A stretch of DNA of 11,304 bases, from assembly GCA_034408875.1 (NCBI GenBank), contig JAWXCJ010000140.1, positions 1 through 11,304 on the forward strand, written 5' to 3'. This document shows positions 1-6,177 of the stretch, one piece after another. This DNA is from JANNHK01 sp034408875 (GTDB lineage: Bacteria > Actinomycetota > Acidimicrobiia > IMCC26256 > PALSA-610). Made by a program: the position numbers and the translations under genes. Under the pieces are notes generated by a model that did not search any database, had not been told where the DNA came from, and was given only the letters and a program-made list of their open reading frames with translations. Numbering within the stretch: the stretch's first letter is position 1; every line of letters starts with the position of its first letter.

Positions 1-468
1 GCCACCCGCGGCCCACGCGATCGCGATCGGCACCGGCCCGTACAAGCGGTTCTTGATCGTGTCGTCGAGCGCAAAGCCGACGAGCGCGGCGGGGACGAAC
101 GCGATCGCGAGCGTGCCGAGCACGTGGCGGCCGGCGGTGTCGCGCCCGACGAGTCCCGCGGCCATCGACCGGACGCGACCGAAGTAGAGCAGCAGCACAG
201 CGAGGATCGCGCCCGACTGGATCGTGATTGCGAACGTGTCGGCCGCGTCCTCGGTCTCGGGTGTCTCACCGATGCCCATCAGGTCTTGCGCGACGAGGAG
301 GTGACCGGTCGAGGACACCGGCAGGTACTCGGTCACCCCCTCGATGACACCCAGCACGGCCGCCTTGGCGGCGGTGAGTTCGCGCGCGGCGTCGTCGGCG
401 GTGCCGGTTGCGCCGAGCGCCAGCGGAGCCAGCAGGAGCGCGGTCAGAGCTCGGGCGATGTACAACAC
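1..468 (-). CDS. uppP: Undecaprenyl-diphosphate phosphatase UppP/BacA (N-terminal part, cut by window edge)
   Basis: Membrane phosphatase that converts undecaprenyl diphosphate to undecaprenyl phosphate, recycling the lipid carrier for peptidoglycan and other wall polymers. The family signature EGVTEYLPVSSTGHL is visible at about residues 43-57, followed by membrane segments typical of BacA; the C-terminal half lies beyond position 1. The start is a GTG at 468, preceded by GGAGG four bases upstream; a TTG at 465 is an alternative with better spacing. Unlike most UppP proteins, which begin a few residues before the signature, this one has about 35 extra residues: a hydrophobic stretch rich in Leu/Ala and then a TADDAA segment, resembling an added signal peptide. 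The start overlaps the 3' end of the upstream SAF/CpaB-like gene by 25 nt, so the two are probably co-transcribed. Family assignment is firm; the exact start is less so. Confidence 0.87.
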   Translation of the reverse strand, partial: MLYIARALTALLLAPLALGATGTADDAARELTAAKAAVLGVIEGVTEYLPVSSTGHLLVAQDLMGIGETPETEDAADTFAITIQSGAILAVLLLYFGRVRSMAAGLVGRDTAGRHVLGTLAIAFVPAALVGFALDDTIKNRLYGPVPIAIAWAAGG

Positions 469-1118
469 GCGGCCTCCGGCGGCGCGACGGCGAGGGTGAG
501 CACTCCGTTCGCCGCTGCGAACGCGAGGTCGTAGGCCTCATCCTCGGTGACGAGCAGGGTAACGCCGCTCGCACCGTTTGCGGCGTACTCACCGTCTGTC
601 CCACCCTGTTCGTCGACCGCGAGCACGCGCGCTCCACGCGCGACCGCGATCGCGCGGCTGGTGGAACCGACGATGCTCGGGTCGAGCGCAGCGAGGACGT
701 CGACGACCGTGCCCGGTTCGGGTCGGGCGCCGTCGGCGGGTGTGATGCGCACCGCCCGCCGCCCCGTGGGCACGATGCTGTCGACACCGTCCCGGTCGGC
801 GGGCGCGAGATGCGCGGCTTGCACGACTGCGCCCTGCACGAGGGGCACCACGACGGTGTGACCCACGGCGGCGCCGGCCGAGTGCAGCGCGTCGTCCGGC
901 ACGGCGGTGCGGTGGCGGTCGACCGCCACCAGGTCGGCCGGTTCGATCGAGACGCCGAGGGGGACGTCGCGCGTGGCGACCATCACCTCTTCGACCGGAC
1001 CGAGGTCGCGGGCCCGATCGTGCAAGGCACTGAGATCGGTGGCGACGGTGAACGCGGTGCCTACCCCGATAACGGCGGCAGCGCACGACGCGACGACGAA
1101 GCGTGGTGAACGGCGCAT
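444..1118 (-). CDS. SAF-domain protein, CpaB/RcpC-like
   Basis: A 224-residue protein with an N-terminal signal anchor (basic MRRSPR followed by about 20 hydrophobic residues). An SAF-type domain begins near residue 45 (VMVATRDVPLGVSIEPADLV, the usual opening of CpaB-like SAF domains). A second beta-rich stretch, about residues 120-220, is compatible with the RcpC/CpaB C-terminal domain. In Tad/Flp pilus systems CpaB sits in the cell envelope and helps assemble the pilus, but no other tad genes are visible here, so that role is not shown. The ATG at 1118 has a strong GGGAGG Shine-Dalgarno four bases upstream. A 265-nt gap separates it from mtnP, so it probably has its own promoter; its end overlaps uppP. 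It could equally be a general SAF-domain envelope protein unrelated to pili. Confidence 0.7.
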   Translation of the reverse strand: MRRSPRFVVASCAAAVIGVGTAFTVATDLSALHDRARDLGPVEEVMVATRDVPLGVSIEPADLVAVDRHRTAVPDDALHSAGAAVGHTVVVPLVQGAVVQAAHLAPADRDGVDSIVPTGRRAVRITPADGARPEPGTVVDVLAALDPSIVGSTSRAIAVARGARVLAVDEQGGTDGEYAANGASGVTLLVTEDEAYDLAFAAANGVLTLAVAPPEAACCTSPEL

Positions 1119-1383
1119 GATCCCTCCCCGAGCGCGCGCGAACGGTGACGAGGGGGAAGCGCGGGAAGTGAACGAAGGCTAACGCGCGGTCACCGCGACG
1201 GATAGGGGCGAGCACGCCGGGGAATGACGAGCAGCGAAGTCCGGTTGTCCCCCATGGCATTGCAACCCCCGCATTGCCACGGCGCAGTCCAAACCCCGCC
1301 CCACCATTGGGGAGGGCTGCGCCGAGACCCTGGCCCGTCGGTCGACCCGCCCGAACCGGCGGGCCGGGGCGCGTTCCCCGGGC

Positions 1384-2187
1384 TCAGTACGGGAGCTTGC
1401 CGAGGGCGGTCGCGCACGGGCACGACTCGGGCTCGGCCGGGAGCGCGGGTATGAGTTCGAACAGCACCGCGCGCACACGGTCGACGTTCTGTTCCATCTG
1501 TGCGAGCACGGCGGCCATCGTGACCGGCTCGATACCCGGTTCGTCTTCGACACCGGTGTCGTAGTCGGTGACGAGCGCGACGCTCGCGTAGTGCATGCCG
1601 AGTTCGCGGGCGAGGTACGCCTCGGGGTACTGCGTCATGCCGACGACGTCCCAACCTTGAGCGCGATACCAACGACTCTCGGCCCGGGTCGAGAACCGTG
1701 GTCCGTTGATGACGACGATTGTGCCCGCCGGGTGGACAATCGCATCCACGCGTCCGGCTGCGTCGCTCGCGACAGCCGACACGACGGGGCAGTACGGATC
1801 GGCGAACGAAACGTGGTGCACGAACCCGGGCTGGTCGTAGAACGTGTCGGCGCGCCCGCGGGTGCGGTCGACGAGCTGGTCGAGCACGACGAAGTCGCCC
1901 GGATGCAGGTCGGGTCGCAGCGAGCCGACCGCGCACGGCCCGAGCACGGTGCGCACACCGAGCATCCGCATCGCCCACGCGTTGGCGCGGTAGGGGACTT
2001 CCGACGGCCTGATTTCGTGCTTGACGCCGTGCCTGGCCAAGAACGCAACGCGGCGGTCGCCGACCGTGCCGACCATGAGCGGCGCGCTGGGCGCACCAAA
2101 CGGTGTGTCGAGGGTGACCGCTTCGACGTCGTCGAGAAACGAGTAGAAACCCGACCCGCCGAAGACTCCGATGTCCGCCTGCGCCAT
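1384..2187 (-). CDS. mtnP: S-methyl-5'-thioadenosine phosphorylase
   Basis: Cytoplasmic phosphorylase of the purine-nucleoside phosphorylase family 2. It cleaves 5'-methylthioadenosine with phosphate to adenine and methylthioribose-1-phosphate, the first step of methionine salvage and polyamine by-product removal. The 267-residue length is normal. Visible motifs: GVFGGSGFY near the N-terminus (phosphate loop), ARHGVKHEIRPSEVPYRAN (residues about 51-69), NGPRFSTRAES, VVGMTQYPEAYLARELGM (substrate site), and VTDYDTG. The Asp-containing TDYD favours 6-aminopurine (MTA) over 6-oxopurine substrates; a methylthioinosine-specific enzyme cannot be excluded. The ATG at 2187 gives the canonical family N-terminus; the frame stays open upstream, but only through fmdB sequence. 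No Shine-Dalgarno is seen. A TAGATT hexamer overlapping the fmdB stop suggests a leaderless transcript in addition to read-through from fmdB (11 nt away). Confidence 0.92.
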   Translation of the reverse strand: MAQADIGVFGGSGFYSFLDDVEAVTLDTPFGAPSAPLMVGTVGDRRVAFLARHGVKHEIRPSEVPYRANAWAMRMLGVRTVLGPCAVGSLRPDLHPGDFVVLDQLVDRTRGRADTFYDQPGFVHHVSFADPYCPVVSAVASDAAGRVDAIVHPAGTIVVINGPRFSTRAESRWYRAQGWDVVGMTQYPEAYLARELGMHYASVALVTDYDTGVEDEPGIEPVTMAAVLAQMEQNVDRVRAVLFELIPALPAEPESCPCATALGKLPY

Positions 2188-2195
2188 GGGCGCGG

Positions 2196-2201
2196 AATCT
2201 A
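2196..2201 (-). promoter_or_regulatory. Candidate -10 box for leaderless mtnP transcript
   Basis: TAGATT on the minus strand (TAnnnT) ends 8 nt before the mtnP ATG and overlaps the fmdB TAG stop codon. A start about 7 nt downstream would leave 0-2 untranslated bases. mtnP has no Shine-Dalgarno, which fits. Confidence 0.4.
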
Positions 2202-2594
2202 GGCGCGCTTCGAATCGGACTTCGAGGAGTCCTTGGCCGGCGTGGAGTCCGCGGGTTTCGTCGTGGACGAGTCCGACGTCGACCCCGAATCCGACGTACC
2301 GGAGTCCGACGAGCTTCCCGAGTCCGACGAACCCGACGAGTCCGAGGAGTCCGAGGAGTCCGAGGAGTCCGACGACGAAGACTTCGAGCCGGACGACTTC
2401 TTGCCCGACGACGAAGAACTCCGCGAGTCGGTCTTGTAGAAGCCCGAACCCTTCAGCACGATTCCGGCGGGTGACATCACCTTCGTCAGCTTGCCGCCGC
2501 AGCCCTTGTGCCTGGTCAGCGGGTCCTCGGAAAACGACTGGTACACCTCGATGTCCTGACCGCATTTGGCGCAGCGGTAGTCGTACGTCGGCAT
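2199..2594 (-). CDS. FmdB-family zinc-ribbon protein with Ser/Asp-rich tail
   Basis: A 131-residue protein opening with the FmdB-type zinc ribbon: MPTYDYRCAKCG with CxxC at residues 8 and 11, then the conserved SEDPLTRH and KGSGFYKTDSR segments. The second metal knuckle reads HKGCGG rather than the common CPxCGG, so one ligand may be His instead of Cys. From about residue 59 to the end the chain is Ser/Asp/Gly-rich low complexity, with repeated S-D-S units, ending in a Lys-rich SKSDSKRA; it is probably disordered. Members are called putative regulatory proteins from the methylotroph fmdB, but the molecular function is unknown. The ATG at 2594 has GGAGAAG six bases upstream. A CIRCE operator lies 75 nt upstream, so expression is probably under HrcA control. 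mtnP follows 11 nt downstream. Confidence 0.85.
   Translation of the reverse strand: MPTYDYRCAKCGQDIEVYQSFSEDPLTRHKGCGGKLTKVMSPAGIVLKGSGFYKTDSRSSSSSGKKSSGSKSSSSDSSDSSDSSDSSGSSDSGSSSDSGTSDSGSTSDSSTTKPADSTPAKDSSKSDSKRA
2338..2373. repeat. Tandem 9-bp repeat inside fmdB tail
   Basis: Four consecutive units: GAGTCCGAG at 2338, 2347 and 2356, then GAGTCCGAC at 2365. On the minus strand they encode repeated Ser-Asp-Ser. Degenerate copies continue on both sides (about 2290-2337), giving the Ser/Asp-rich tail. Such a run is prone to slippage, so tail length may vary between strains; because the unit is 9 bp, changes would keep the frame. Confidence 0.85.
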
Positions 2595-2613
2595 CCGGCA
2601 CTTCTCCGGGGTT

Positions 2614-2660
2614 GGGTCTCCGAGTCGGGTCTCCGAGTTGGGGCTCCGAGTTGGGGCTGG
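2614..2660. repeat. Tandem 13-bp repeat in the fmdB 5' leader
   Basis: Three direct copies of a 13-bp unit, GGGTCTCCGAGTC (2614-2626), GGGTCTCCGAGTT (2627-2639) and GGGGCTCCGAGTT (2640-2652), plus a partial fourth copy, GGGGCTGG. They lie between the CIRCE element and the fmdB start, so they would be in the fmdB leader RNA. Read on that strand, each unit carries CGGAG, a Shine-Dalgarno-like core, and the true ribosome site CGGAGAAG follows 13-14 nt after the last one. Confidence 0.85.
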
Positions 2661-2668
2661 CAAGGACT

Positions 2669-2695
2669 CTGGCACTCGAAGCCTGAGAGTGCTAA
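2669..2695. promoter_or_regulatory. CIRCE element (HrcA operator)
   Basis: Left arm CTGGCACTC (2669-2677), 9-nt spacer, right arm GAGTGCTAA (2687-2695). The known CIRCE consensus is TTAGCACTC-N9-GAGTGCTAA: the right arm is perfect, the left matches 7 of 9, and the spacer is exactly 9. CIRCE is bound by the heat-shock repressor HrcA, normally in front of groESL or hrcA-dnaK operons. Here it sits between the divergent fmdB and plsY genes. A minus-strand -10-like TAGGAT (2695-2700) directly abuts it, so the transcription start would fall inside the operator, the usual repressing position. Control of fmdB is therefore more likely than control of plsY. Confidence 0.85.
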
Positions 2696-2700
2696 TCCTA
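2695..2700 (-). promoter_or_regulatory. Candidate -10 box for fmdB
   Basis: TAGGAT on the minus strand matches TAnnnT and adjoins the CIRCE operator, predicting a transcription start near 2688 inside the operator and a leader of about 95 nt. No convincing -35 hexamer is visible 16-18 nt upstream. Confidence 0.45.
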
Positions 2701-2752
2701 CCAATCTCCGGAACGAGCCCGTCCCGTGGTCCGGTCGGGCCGCCACCTCGGG

Positions 2753-2758
2753 CAGAAT
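2753..2758 (+). promoter_or_regulatory. Candidate -10 box for leaderless plsY transcript
   Basis: CAGAAT, five of six matches to TATAAT-type -10 boxes allowing the first C, ends 7 nt before the plsY ATG. The interval CACCCCG contains no ribosome site. This is weaker than the other leaderless candidates because the first base is not T. Confidence 0.3.
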
Positions 2759-2765
2759 CACCCCG

Positions 2766-3347
2766 ATGCCCGTCGCGCTCCTCCTGATTCCCCTCGCCTG
2801 GTTGCTCGGCACGTTTCCCAGCGCGTCGCTCGTGGCCCGGGCCAAGGGCCGCGACATCCTCGCCGAGGGGTCGGGGAACCCGGGCGCGTCGAACGTCGCC
2901 CGGCTGCTCGGCTGGCGCTACGGCGCGCTGGTGCTGGTGCTCGATTTCTCGAAGGGCGCGATCGCCGCAGGAGTAGGACTCGCGGTGGAAGGGCGCGCCG
3001 GTGCGTTGATCCTCGGCCCGGCGGCCGTGATCGGGCACACGTTCCCGCTGTATCGCAGGGGCGGTAAGGGCGTCGCCGCGGCCGGCGGCACGCTCGTCGT
3101 GCTGTATCCGCTCATCGTCGCCGGGATCGGCGTCATCTGGTTCGTGCTCGCGCGCTTGTTGCACAAGGCGTCGCTGGCGTCGTTGCTCACGACCGCGCTG
3201 TTCCCGATCGCGGTGTGGCTCGGGGGTTACGACGACTGGGAGATCGCGCTTGTCAGCGCGCTGGCGGTGCTGGTGTTCGTCCGTCATTCGGCCAACATCC
3301 GTCGTCTGCTGCGCCGCCAGGAGAACGACCTACGATCCGAAGCATGA
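2766..3347 (+). CDS. plsY: Acyl-phosphate:glycerol-3-phosphate acyltransferase
   Basis: A 193-residue integral membrane enzyme that transfers the acyl group of acyl-phosphate to glycerol-3-phosphate, giving lysophosphatidic acid, the first step of phospholipid synthesis. The three family motifs are present: GSGNPGASNVAR (about residues 35-46, glycerol-phosphate site), GHTFPLYRRGGKGVA (about residues 90-104, acyl-phosphate loop) and RHSANIRRLLRRQE near the C-terminus. Five to seven hydrophobic helices lie between them. The ATG at 2766 gives the usual N-terminus; the frame is open further upstream but would run through the CIRCE region. No Shine-Dalgarno is visible. Its TGA overlaps an ATG (ATGA at 3344), and galU follows after 76 nt on the same strand. 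Confidence 0.93.
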   Translation: MPVALLLIPLAWLLGTFPSASLVARAKGRDILAEGSGNPGASNVARLLGWRYGALVLVLDFSKGAIAAGVGLAVEGRAGALILGPAAVIGHTFPLYRRGGKGVAAAGGTLVVLYPLIVAGIGVIWFVLARLLHKASLASLLTTALFPIAVWLGGYDDWEIALVSALAVLVFVRHSANIRRLLRRQENDLRSEA

Positions 3348-3423
3348 CCCAGGCGAGAGGTCCGGAGGCCCGGTCAGCGCTGTGGTTCCGCACGGGTGAT
3401 CGAGGGCCGGAAACCGGAGCCGC

Positions 3424-4314
3424 ATGAGTAGCACTCGCGTCAGGAAAGCCGTTATTCCGGCTGCCGGGTTGGGGACGCGCTTTCTGCCCGCGACGAAGAG
3501 TCTCCCCAAGGAGATGCTGCCCGTCGTCGACAAGCCCGCGATCCAGTACGTCGTCGAGGAAGCGGTGCAGGCCGGGCTCACCGACATCCTCATCATCACG
3601 GGGCGCGGCAAGCGGGCGGTTGCCGACCACTTCGACCGGAACTTCGAGCTCGAGCACTATCTCGAGCGGTCTGGGCGCGACGAGCTGCTGAAGGAAGTGC
3701 AGTTCGCGTCGGACCTTGCAGATATCCACTATGTCCGTCAGCGCGACCCGCTCGGGCTCGGACACGCCGTCTCGGTCGCGCGTCACCACGTCGGCAACGA
3801 ACCGTTCGCGGTACTCCTCGCCGACGACATCATGGTCGACGAAGGCGCGCTGCTGACCTCGATGCTCGCCGCGTACGACGAGCGTGGTCGCTCGGTCATC
3901 GGACTCCAGGAAGTCGCGCCCGAGGAGATCTCGTCGTACGGTTGCGTCGAGCCGGTTGCCGACGAGCGGGGCGGGCTCATGCAAATCCGCCGGATCGTCG
4001 AGAAGCCGAAGGTCGAAGAGGCGCCGTCGAATCTCGCGGTGCTGGGCCGCTACTTGTTCACGCCGGAGATCTTCGACGCGCTCGACCGCATCGAGCCGGG
4101 CAAGGGTGGCGAGTTGCAGCTCACCGACGCGATCGCGCTCCTGCTCGGCGAGCAAGAGGTGTTCGGAATGGTGTGCGCGGAGGGACGCTTCGACGTCGGC
4201 CAGAAGGTCGACTGGTTGCGCGCCAACGTGGAGCTCGCGCTCACCCGGCCGGACATCGCGCCCGAGTTCACGGAGTACCTGCGCGACCTCGTGCGGCGGC
4301 TGGGTCTGACGTGA
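3424..4314 (+). CDS. galU: UTP-glucose-1-phosphate uridylyltransferase
   Basis: Cytoplasmic nucleotidyltransferase making UDP-glucose from UTP and glucose-1-phosphate, a precursor for cell-wall glycans, glycolipids and trehalose. The 296-residue length is typical. The N-terminal nucleotide-binding signature PAAGLGTRFLPATKSLPKEMLPVVDKPAIQ is present (described here as residues 11-40, with GxGTRxxPxTK, KEM and the VDKP segment). Also visible are LGLGHAV, the LADD metal-binding motif, VEKPKVEEAPSN and the GGELQLTDA and FDVGQKVDW segments of GalU. The ATG at 3424 has GGAG five bases upstream. The gene ends in GTGA shared with the moeA start, a 4-nt overlap implying translational coupling. galU next to moeA/glp is also seen in mycobacteria and corynebacteria. 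Confidence 0.95.
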   Translation: MSSTRVRKAVIPAAGLGTRFLPATKSLPKEMLPVVDKPAIQYVVEEAVQAGLTDILIITGRGKRAVADHFDRNFELEHYLERSGRDELLKEVQFASDLADIHYVRQRDPLGLGHAVSVARHHVGNEPFAVLLADDIMVDEGALLTSMLAAYDERGRSVIGLQEVAPEEISSYGCVEPVADERGGLMQIRRIVEKPKVEEAPSNLAVLGRYLFTPEIFDALDRIEPGKGGELQLTDAIALLLGEQEVFGMVCAEGRFDVGQKVDWLRANVELALTRPDIAPEFTEYLRDLVRRLGLT

Positions 4315-5540
4315 TCTCGCTCGCCGACGCGCAGCAGCGCATTCTCGGCGCCGTACAGCGCCTCCCGGCCCGCACCCACCCGTTGCGCGACGCGCGCGGA
4401 CTCGTACTGGCCGAGGACATCGAGGCAACCGAACCAGTACCGCCGTTCTCGAACACGGCCATGGACGGCTACGCGGTCCGCGCCGCCGACACCGTGGGTG
4501 CGTCGGCCGAATCGCCGACCCGATTGCGCGTTGTCGGCGAACTGCCCGCGGGGCGCGCACCGACGATCGCGGTCGGTGTCGGTGAGGCGATTCGCATCAT
4601 GACAGGTGCTCCGATGCCCGACGGCGCCGACGCAATCGTCATGGTCGAACGCACCGAAACCGCGGGCGACGACGTGCTGATCGCGCGCGCCGCGGAACCC
4701 GGGGACCACGTCCGACCCGCGGGCGGCGACCTCGAAGCCGGCCGGCGCGTGTTCGACGCGGGAACGGTGCTCACGCCCGCGCACCTCGGCGTGCTCGCCA
4801 GCCTCGACATCGCCGATGTTTCGTGCTTTCCGCGGGCGCGTGTCGGTGTGCTCTCGACCGGTGACGAACTCGTCGAACGCGGCCCGCTGCCGCCCGGCGC
4901 GATACGCGACTCGAACCGGCCGATGCTGCTCGCCGTCGTCGCCGAAGCGGGCTGCGAACCGGTCGACTACGGCAGCGTGCGCGACGACGAAGCGCTCATC
5001 GCCGACACGATCGCCAAAGCAGTCGACGAGTGCGACGCGCTGCTCACGAGCGGCGCGGTGTCGGTCGGCGACTACGACTTCGTGAAGGTGGCGCTCGAGC
5101 GGCTCGCACGCGAACGCCCCGGCAGCGAGTTCACGTGGGCGCAGGTCGCGATCAAGCCGGCCAAGCCGCTCGCGTTCGGCGTGCTCGGCGGCGTTCCCGT
5201 GTTCGGCCTGCCCGGTAACCCGGTGTCGTCGCGCGTCAGTTTCGAGTTGTTCGCCCGGCCCGCGCTGCGCCGCATGATGGGCCGCCCGGGCGTGATGGGG
5301 ACCGAGGTCGTCGCCCGGGCCAGCTCCGCGTTGAAGCGCCGGCCCGACGGGAAGCTGCACCTCGACCGCGTCGTCGTGCGCGTCGAGGACGGCCGCTACG
5401 TCTGCGAGCGGTCCGGCTTCCAGGCGAGCAACGTGCTCTCGGGCATGGCCGCGGCCAACGGCCTGGCGTTGCTGGCCGACGGCGAGGGCGTCGAGGCCGG
5501 CGAAGAAGTGCGGGTCCTGCTCCTGGAACCGGAGCGCTGA
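4311..5540 (+). CDS. moeA: Molybdopterin molybdotransferase MoeA / gephyrin-like Glp
   Basis: A 409-residue MoeA family protein, which inserts molybdate into adenylylated molybdopterin to form molybdenum cofactor. Visible motifs: FSNTAMDGYAVRA (about residue 46-58), RIMTGAPMPDGADAIVM, a VRPAGGDLEAG loop, LSTGDELVE (about 180), RDSNRP, VRDDEAL, SGAVSVGDYDFVK (about 246), IKPAKPLAFG (about 281) and FGLPGNPVSS (about 299). The metal- and pterin-binding Asp and Lys residues known from E. coli MoeA appear retained, though two usually conserved glycines are alanine (SGG to SGA, KPG to KPA). The GTG start overlaps the galU stop by 4 nt. In Corynebacterium a MoeA-like protein in this position, Glp, binds the divisome with receptor GlpR. 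A glpR-like gene lies 2.5 kb downstream, so a dual or division role is possible; catalytic retention favours true cofactor synthesis. Confidence 0.93.
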   Translation: MISLADAQQRILGAVQRLPARTHPLRDARGLVLAEDIEATEPVPPFSNTAMDGYAVRAADTVGASAESPTRLRVVGELPAGRAPTIAVGVGEAIRIMTGAPMPDGADAIVMVERTETAGDDVLIARAAEPGDHVRPAGGDLEAGRRVFDAGTVLTPAHLGVLASLDIADVSCFPRARVGVLSTGDELVERGPLPPGAIRDSNRPMLLAVVAEAGCEPVDYGSVRDDEALIADTIAKAVDECDALLTSGAVSVGDYDFVKVALERLARERPGSEFTWAQVAIKPAKPLAFGVLGGVPVFGLPGNPVSSRVSFELFARPALRRMMGRPGVMGTEVVARASSALKRRPDGKLHLDRVVVRVEDGRYVCERSGFQASNVLSGMAAANGLALLADGEGVEAGEEVRVLLLEPER

Positions 5541-5569
5541 CCGAGCAGCAGAGTGTTGGCCGGGGTGTG

Positions 5570-5595
5570 CGGGCGGCGTGCCGCGGGTCCGCCCG
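5570..5595 (+). terminator. Possible terminator hairpin after moeA
   Basis: CGGGCGG (5570-5576) pairs perfectly with CCGCCCG (5589-5595) around a 12-nt loop, 29 nt after the moeA stop. There is no downstream T-tract, so this would be a non-canonical terminator of the kind proposed for high-GC actinobacteria, or an RNA-stabilising end. A competing hairpin GCGG-CGTG-CCGC lies in the same stretch. Confidence 0.35.
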
Positions 5596-5706
5596 GATCC
5601 CGCAGCACCGCCCCCACCATGGCGACCGGAGCCGTTGCCCGACGGGACCGGTCGAGTTTGTTCGCTTCCGTGCGAAATGCGGGTTCTGTGTCCTGGCAGC
5701 GGCTCA

Positions 5707-5742
5707 GCGGGCGCCGGAAGGGGGGACTCTGCCGACGCCCGC
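5707..5742. repeat. Long GC inverted repeat
   Basis: GCGGGCG (5707-5713) pairs with CGCCCGC (5736-5742); a single C/A mismatch follows, then CGG (5715-5717) pairs with CCG (5732-5734), around a 14-nt loop. This is a stable imperfect hairpin of 10 base pairs. It is too far from moeA (about 170 nt) to be its obvious terminator, and no T-tract follows. Confidence 0.5.
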
Positions 5743-6111
5743 ATTGCCTAGATGCTCTTCGTTGAGCAGCGAATCGCCCAGGAAGAGGAATCCGCTGTGT
5801 TGCAGACTGCGCGCGCTCAGTGGCGGTTGCAAGCGTTCGGGCGGGAGTGTGGCCTTGTTCACGCGCCGGCGGTTCGCGCTTCAGGGGGCTTGTCAGATCT
5901 CACGGTAGGTGGTACAACAGTCACGCCACGTAGGAAGACCGCCGGGCGGGCGGAACAGCAGCTTCGGGAGGCTGCACACCGAGTGGCTGTGTCCTAGGCG
6001 CCGGGCTGGTGCGACTGGGCAACCCGGAGAGACGTTGAACTGCCGGCTGAAGTTGGTCGCTGCGCCGGTGGCGAGTCAGAGCGAACCCGACTCCGGGGCC
6101 ACGTTCGGTCA

Positions 6112-6168
6112 CTCGTGCAAACGAGGACGGACCGGCGTGCTGCAGGAGCCTCGTGAATTTGGCCGAGG
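6112..6168 (+). other. Mutually exclusive hairpins upstream of moaA
   Basis: Four segments can pair in alternative ways. CTCGT (6112-6116) with ACGAG (6121-6125) forms a hairpin closed by a GCAA tetraloop. CCTCG (6149-6153) with CGAGG (6164-6168) forms a second. Alternatively ACGAGG (6121-6126) pairs with CCTCGT (6149-6154), excluding both. The last segment contains the only GAGG near the moaA start, about 16 nt before the GTG. This resembles an attenuator or translational switch, but chance pairing in GC-rich DNA is possible. Confidence 0.3.
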
Positions 6169-6171
6169 TCC

Positions 6172-6177
6172 TAGTCT
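6172..6177 (+). promoter_or_regulatory. Candidate -10 box for leaderless moaA transcript
   Basis: TAGTCT (TAnnnT) ends 7 nt before the moaA GTG, placing a transcription start at or next to the start codon. No Shine-Dalgarno is at proper spacing. If correct, the hairpins upstream at 6112-6168 would not be part of this mRNA. Confidence 0.4.

Noticed and set aside
1258..1278. Direct repeat GCATTGC in the mtnP-cpaB gap
   Set aside because: Two 7-bp copies only, with no associated promoter or element; likely chance.
2188..2601. N-terminal extension of MtnP
   Set aside because: The upstream open frame is antisense-frame translation of the fmdB repeat region (Leu/Gly repeats); canonical MtnP starts at 2187.
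2508..2765. Long N-terminal extension of PlsY
   Set aside because: The open frame upstream of 2766 runs antisense to fmdB and through the CIRCE site. The family N-terminus starts at 2766.
4050..5744. 564-codon minus-strand open frame opposite moeA
   Set aside because: It is antisense to clearly conserved galU and moeA codons; its Arg/His-rich translation is typical of a high-GC shadow frame.
6060..6100. Cobalamin riboswitch-like GAGTCAGA segment
   Set aside because: Only a short resemblance; the conserved GCCACTG-type core and the other helices are missing, and no B12 gene is nearby.
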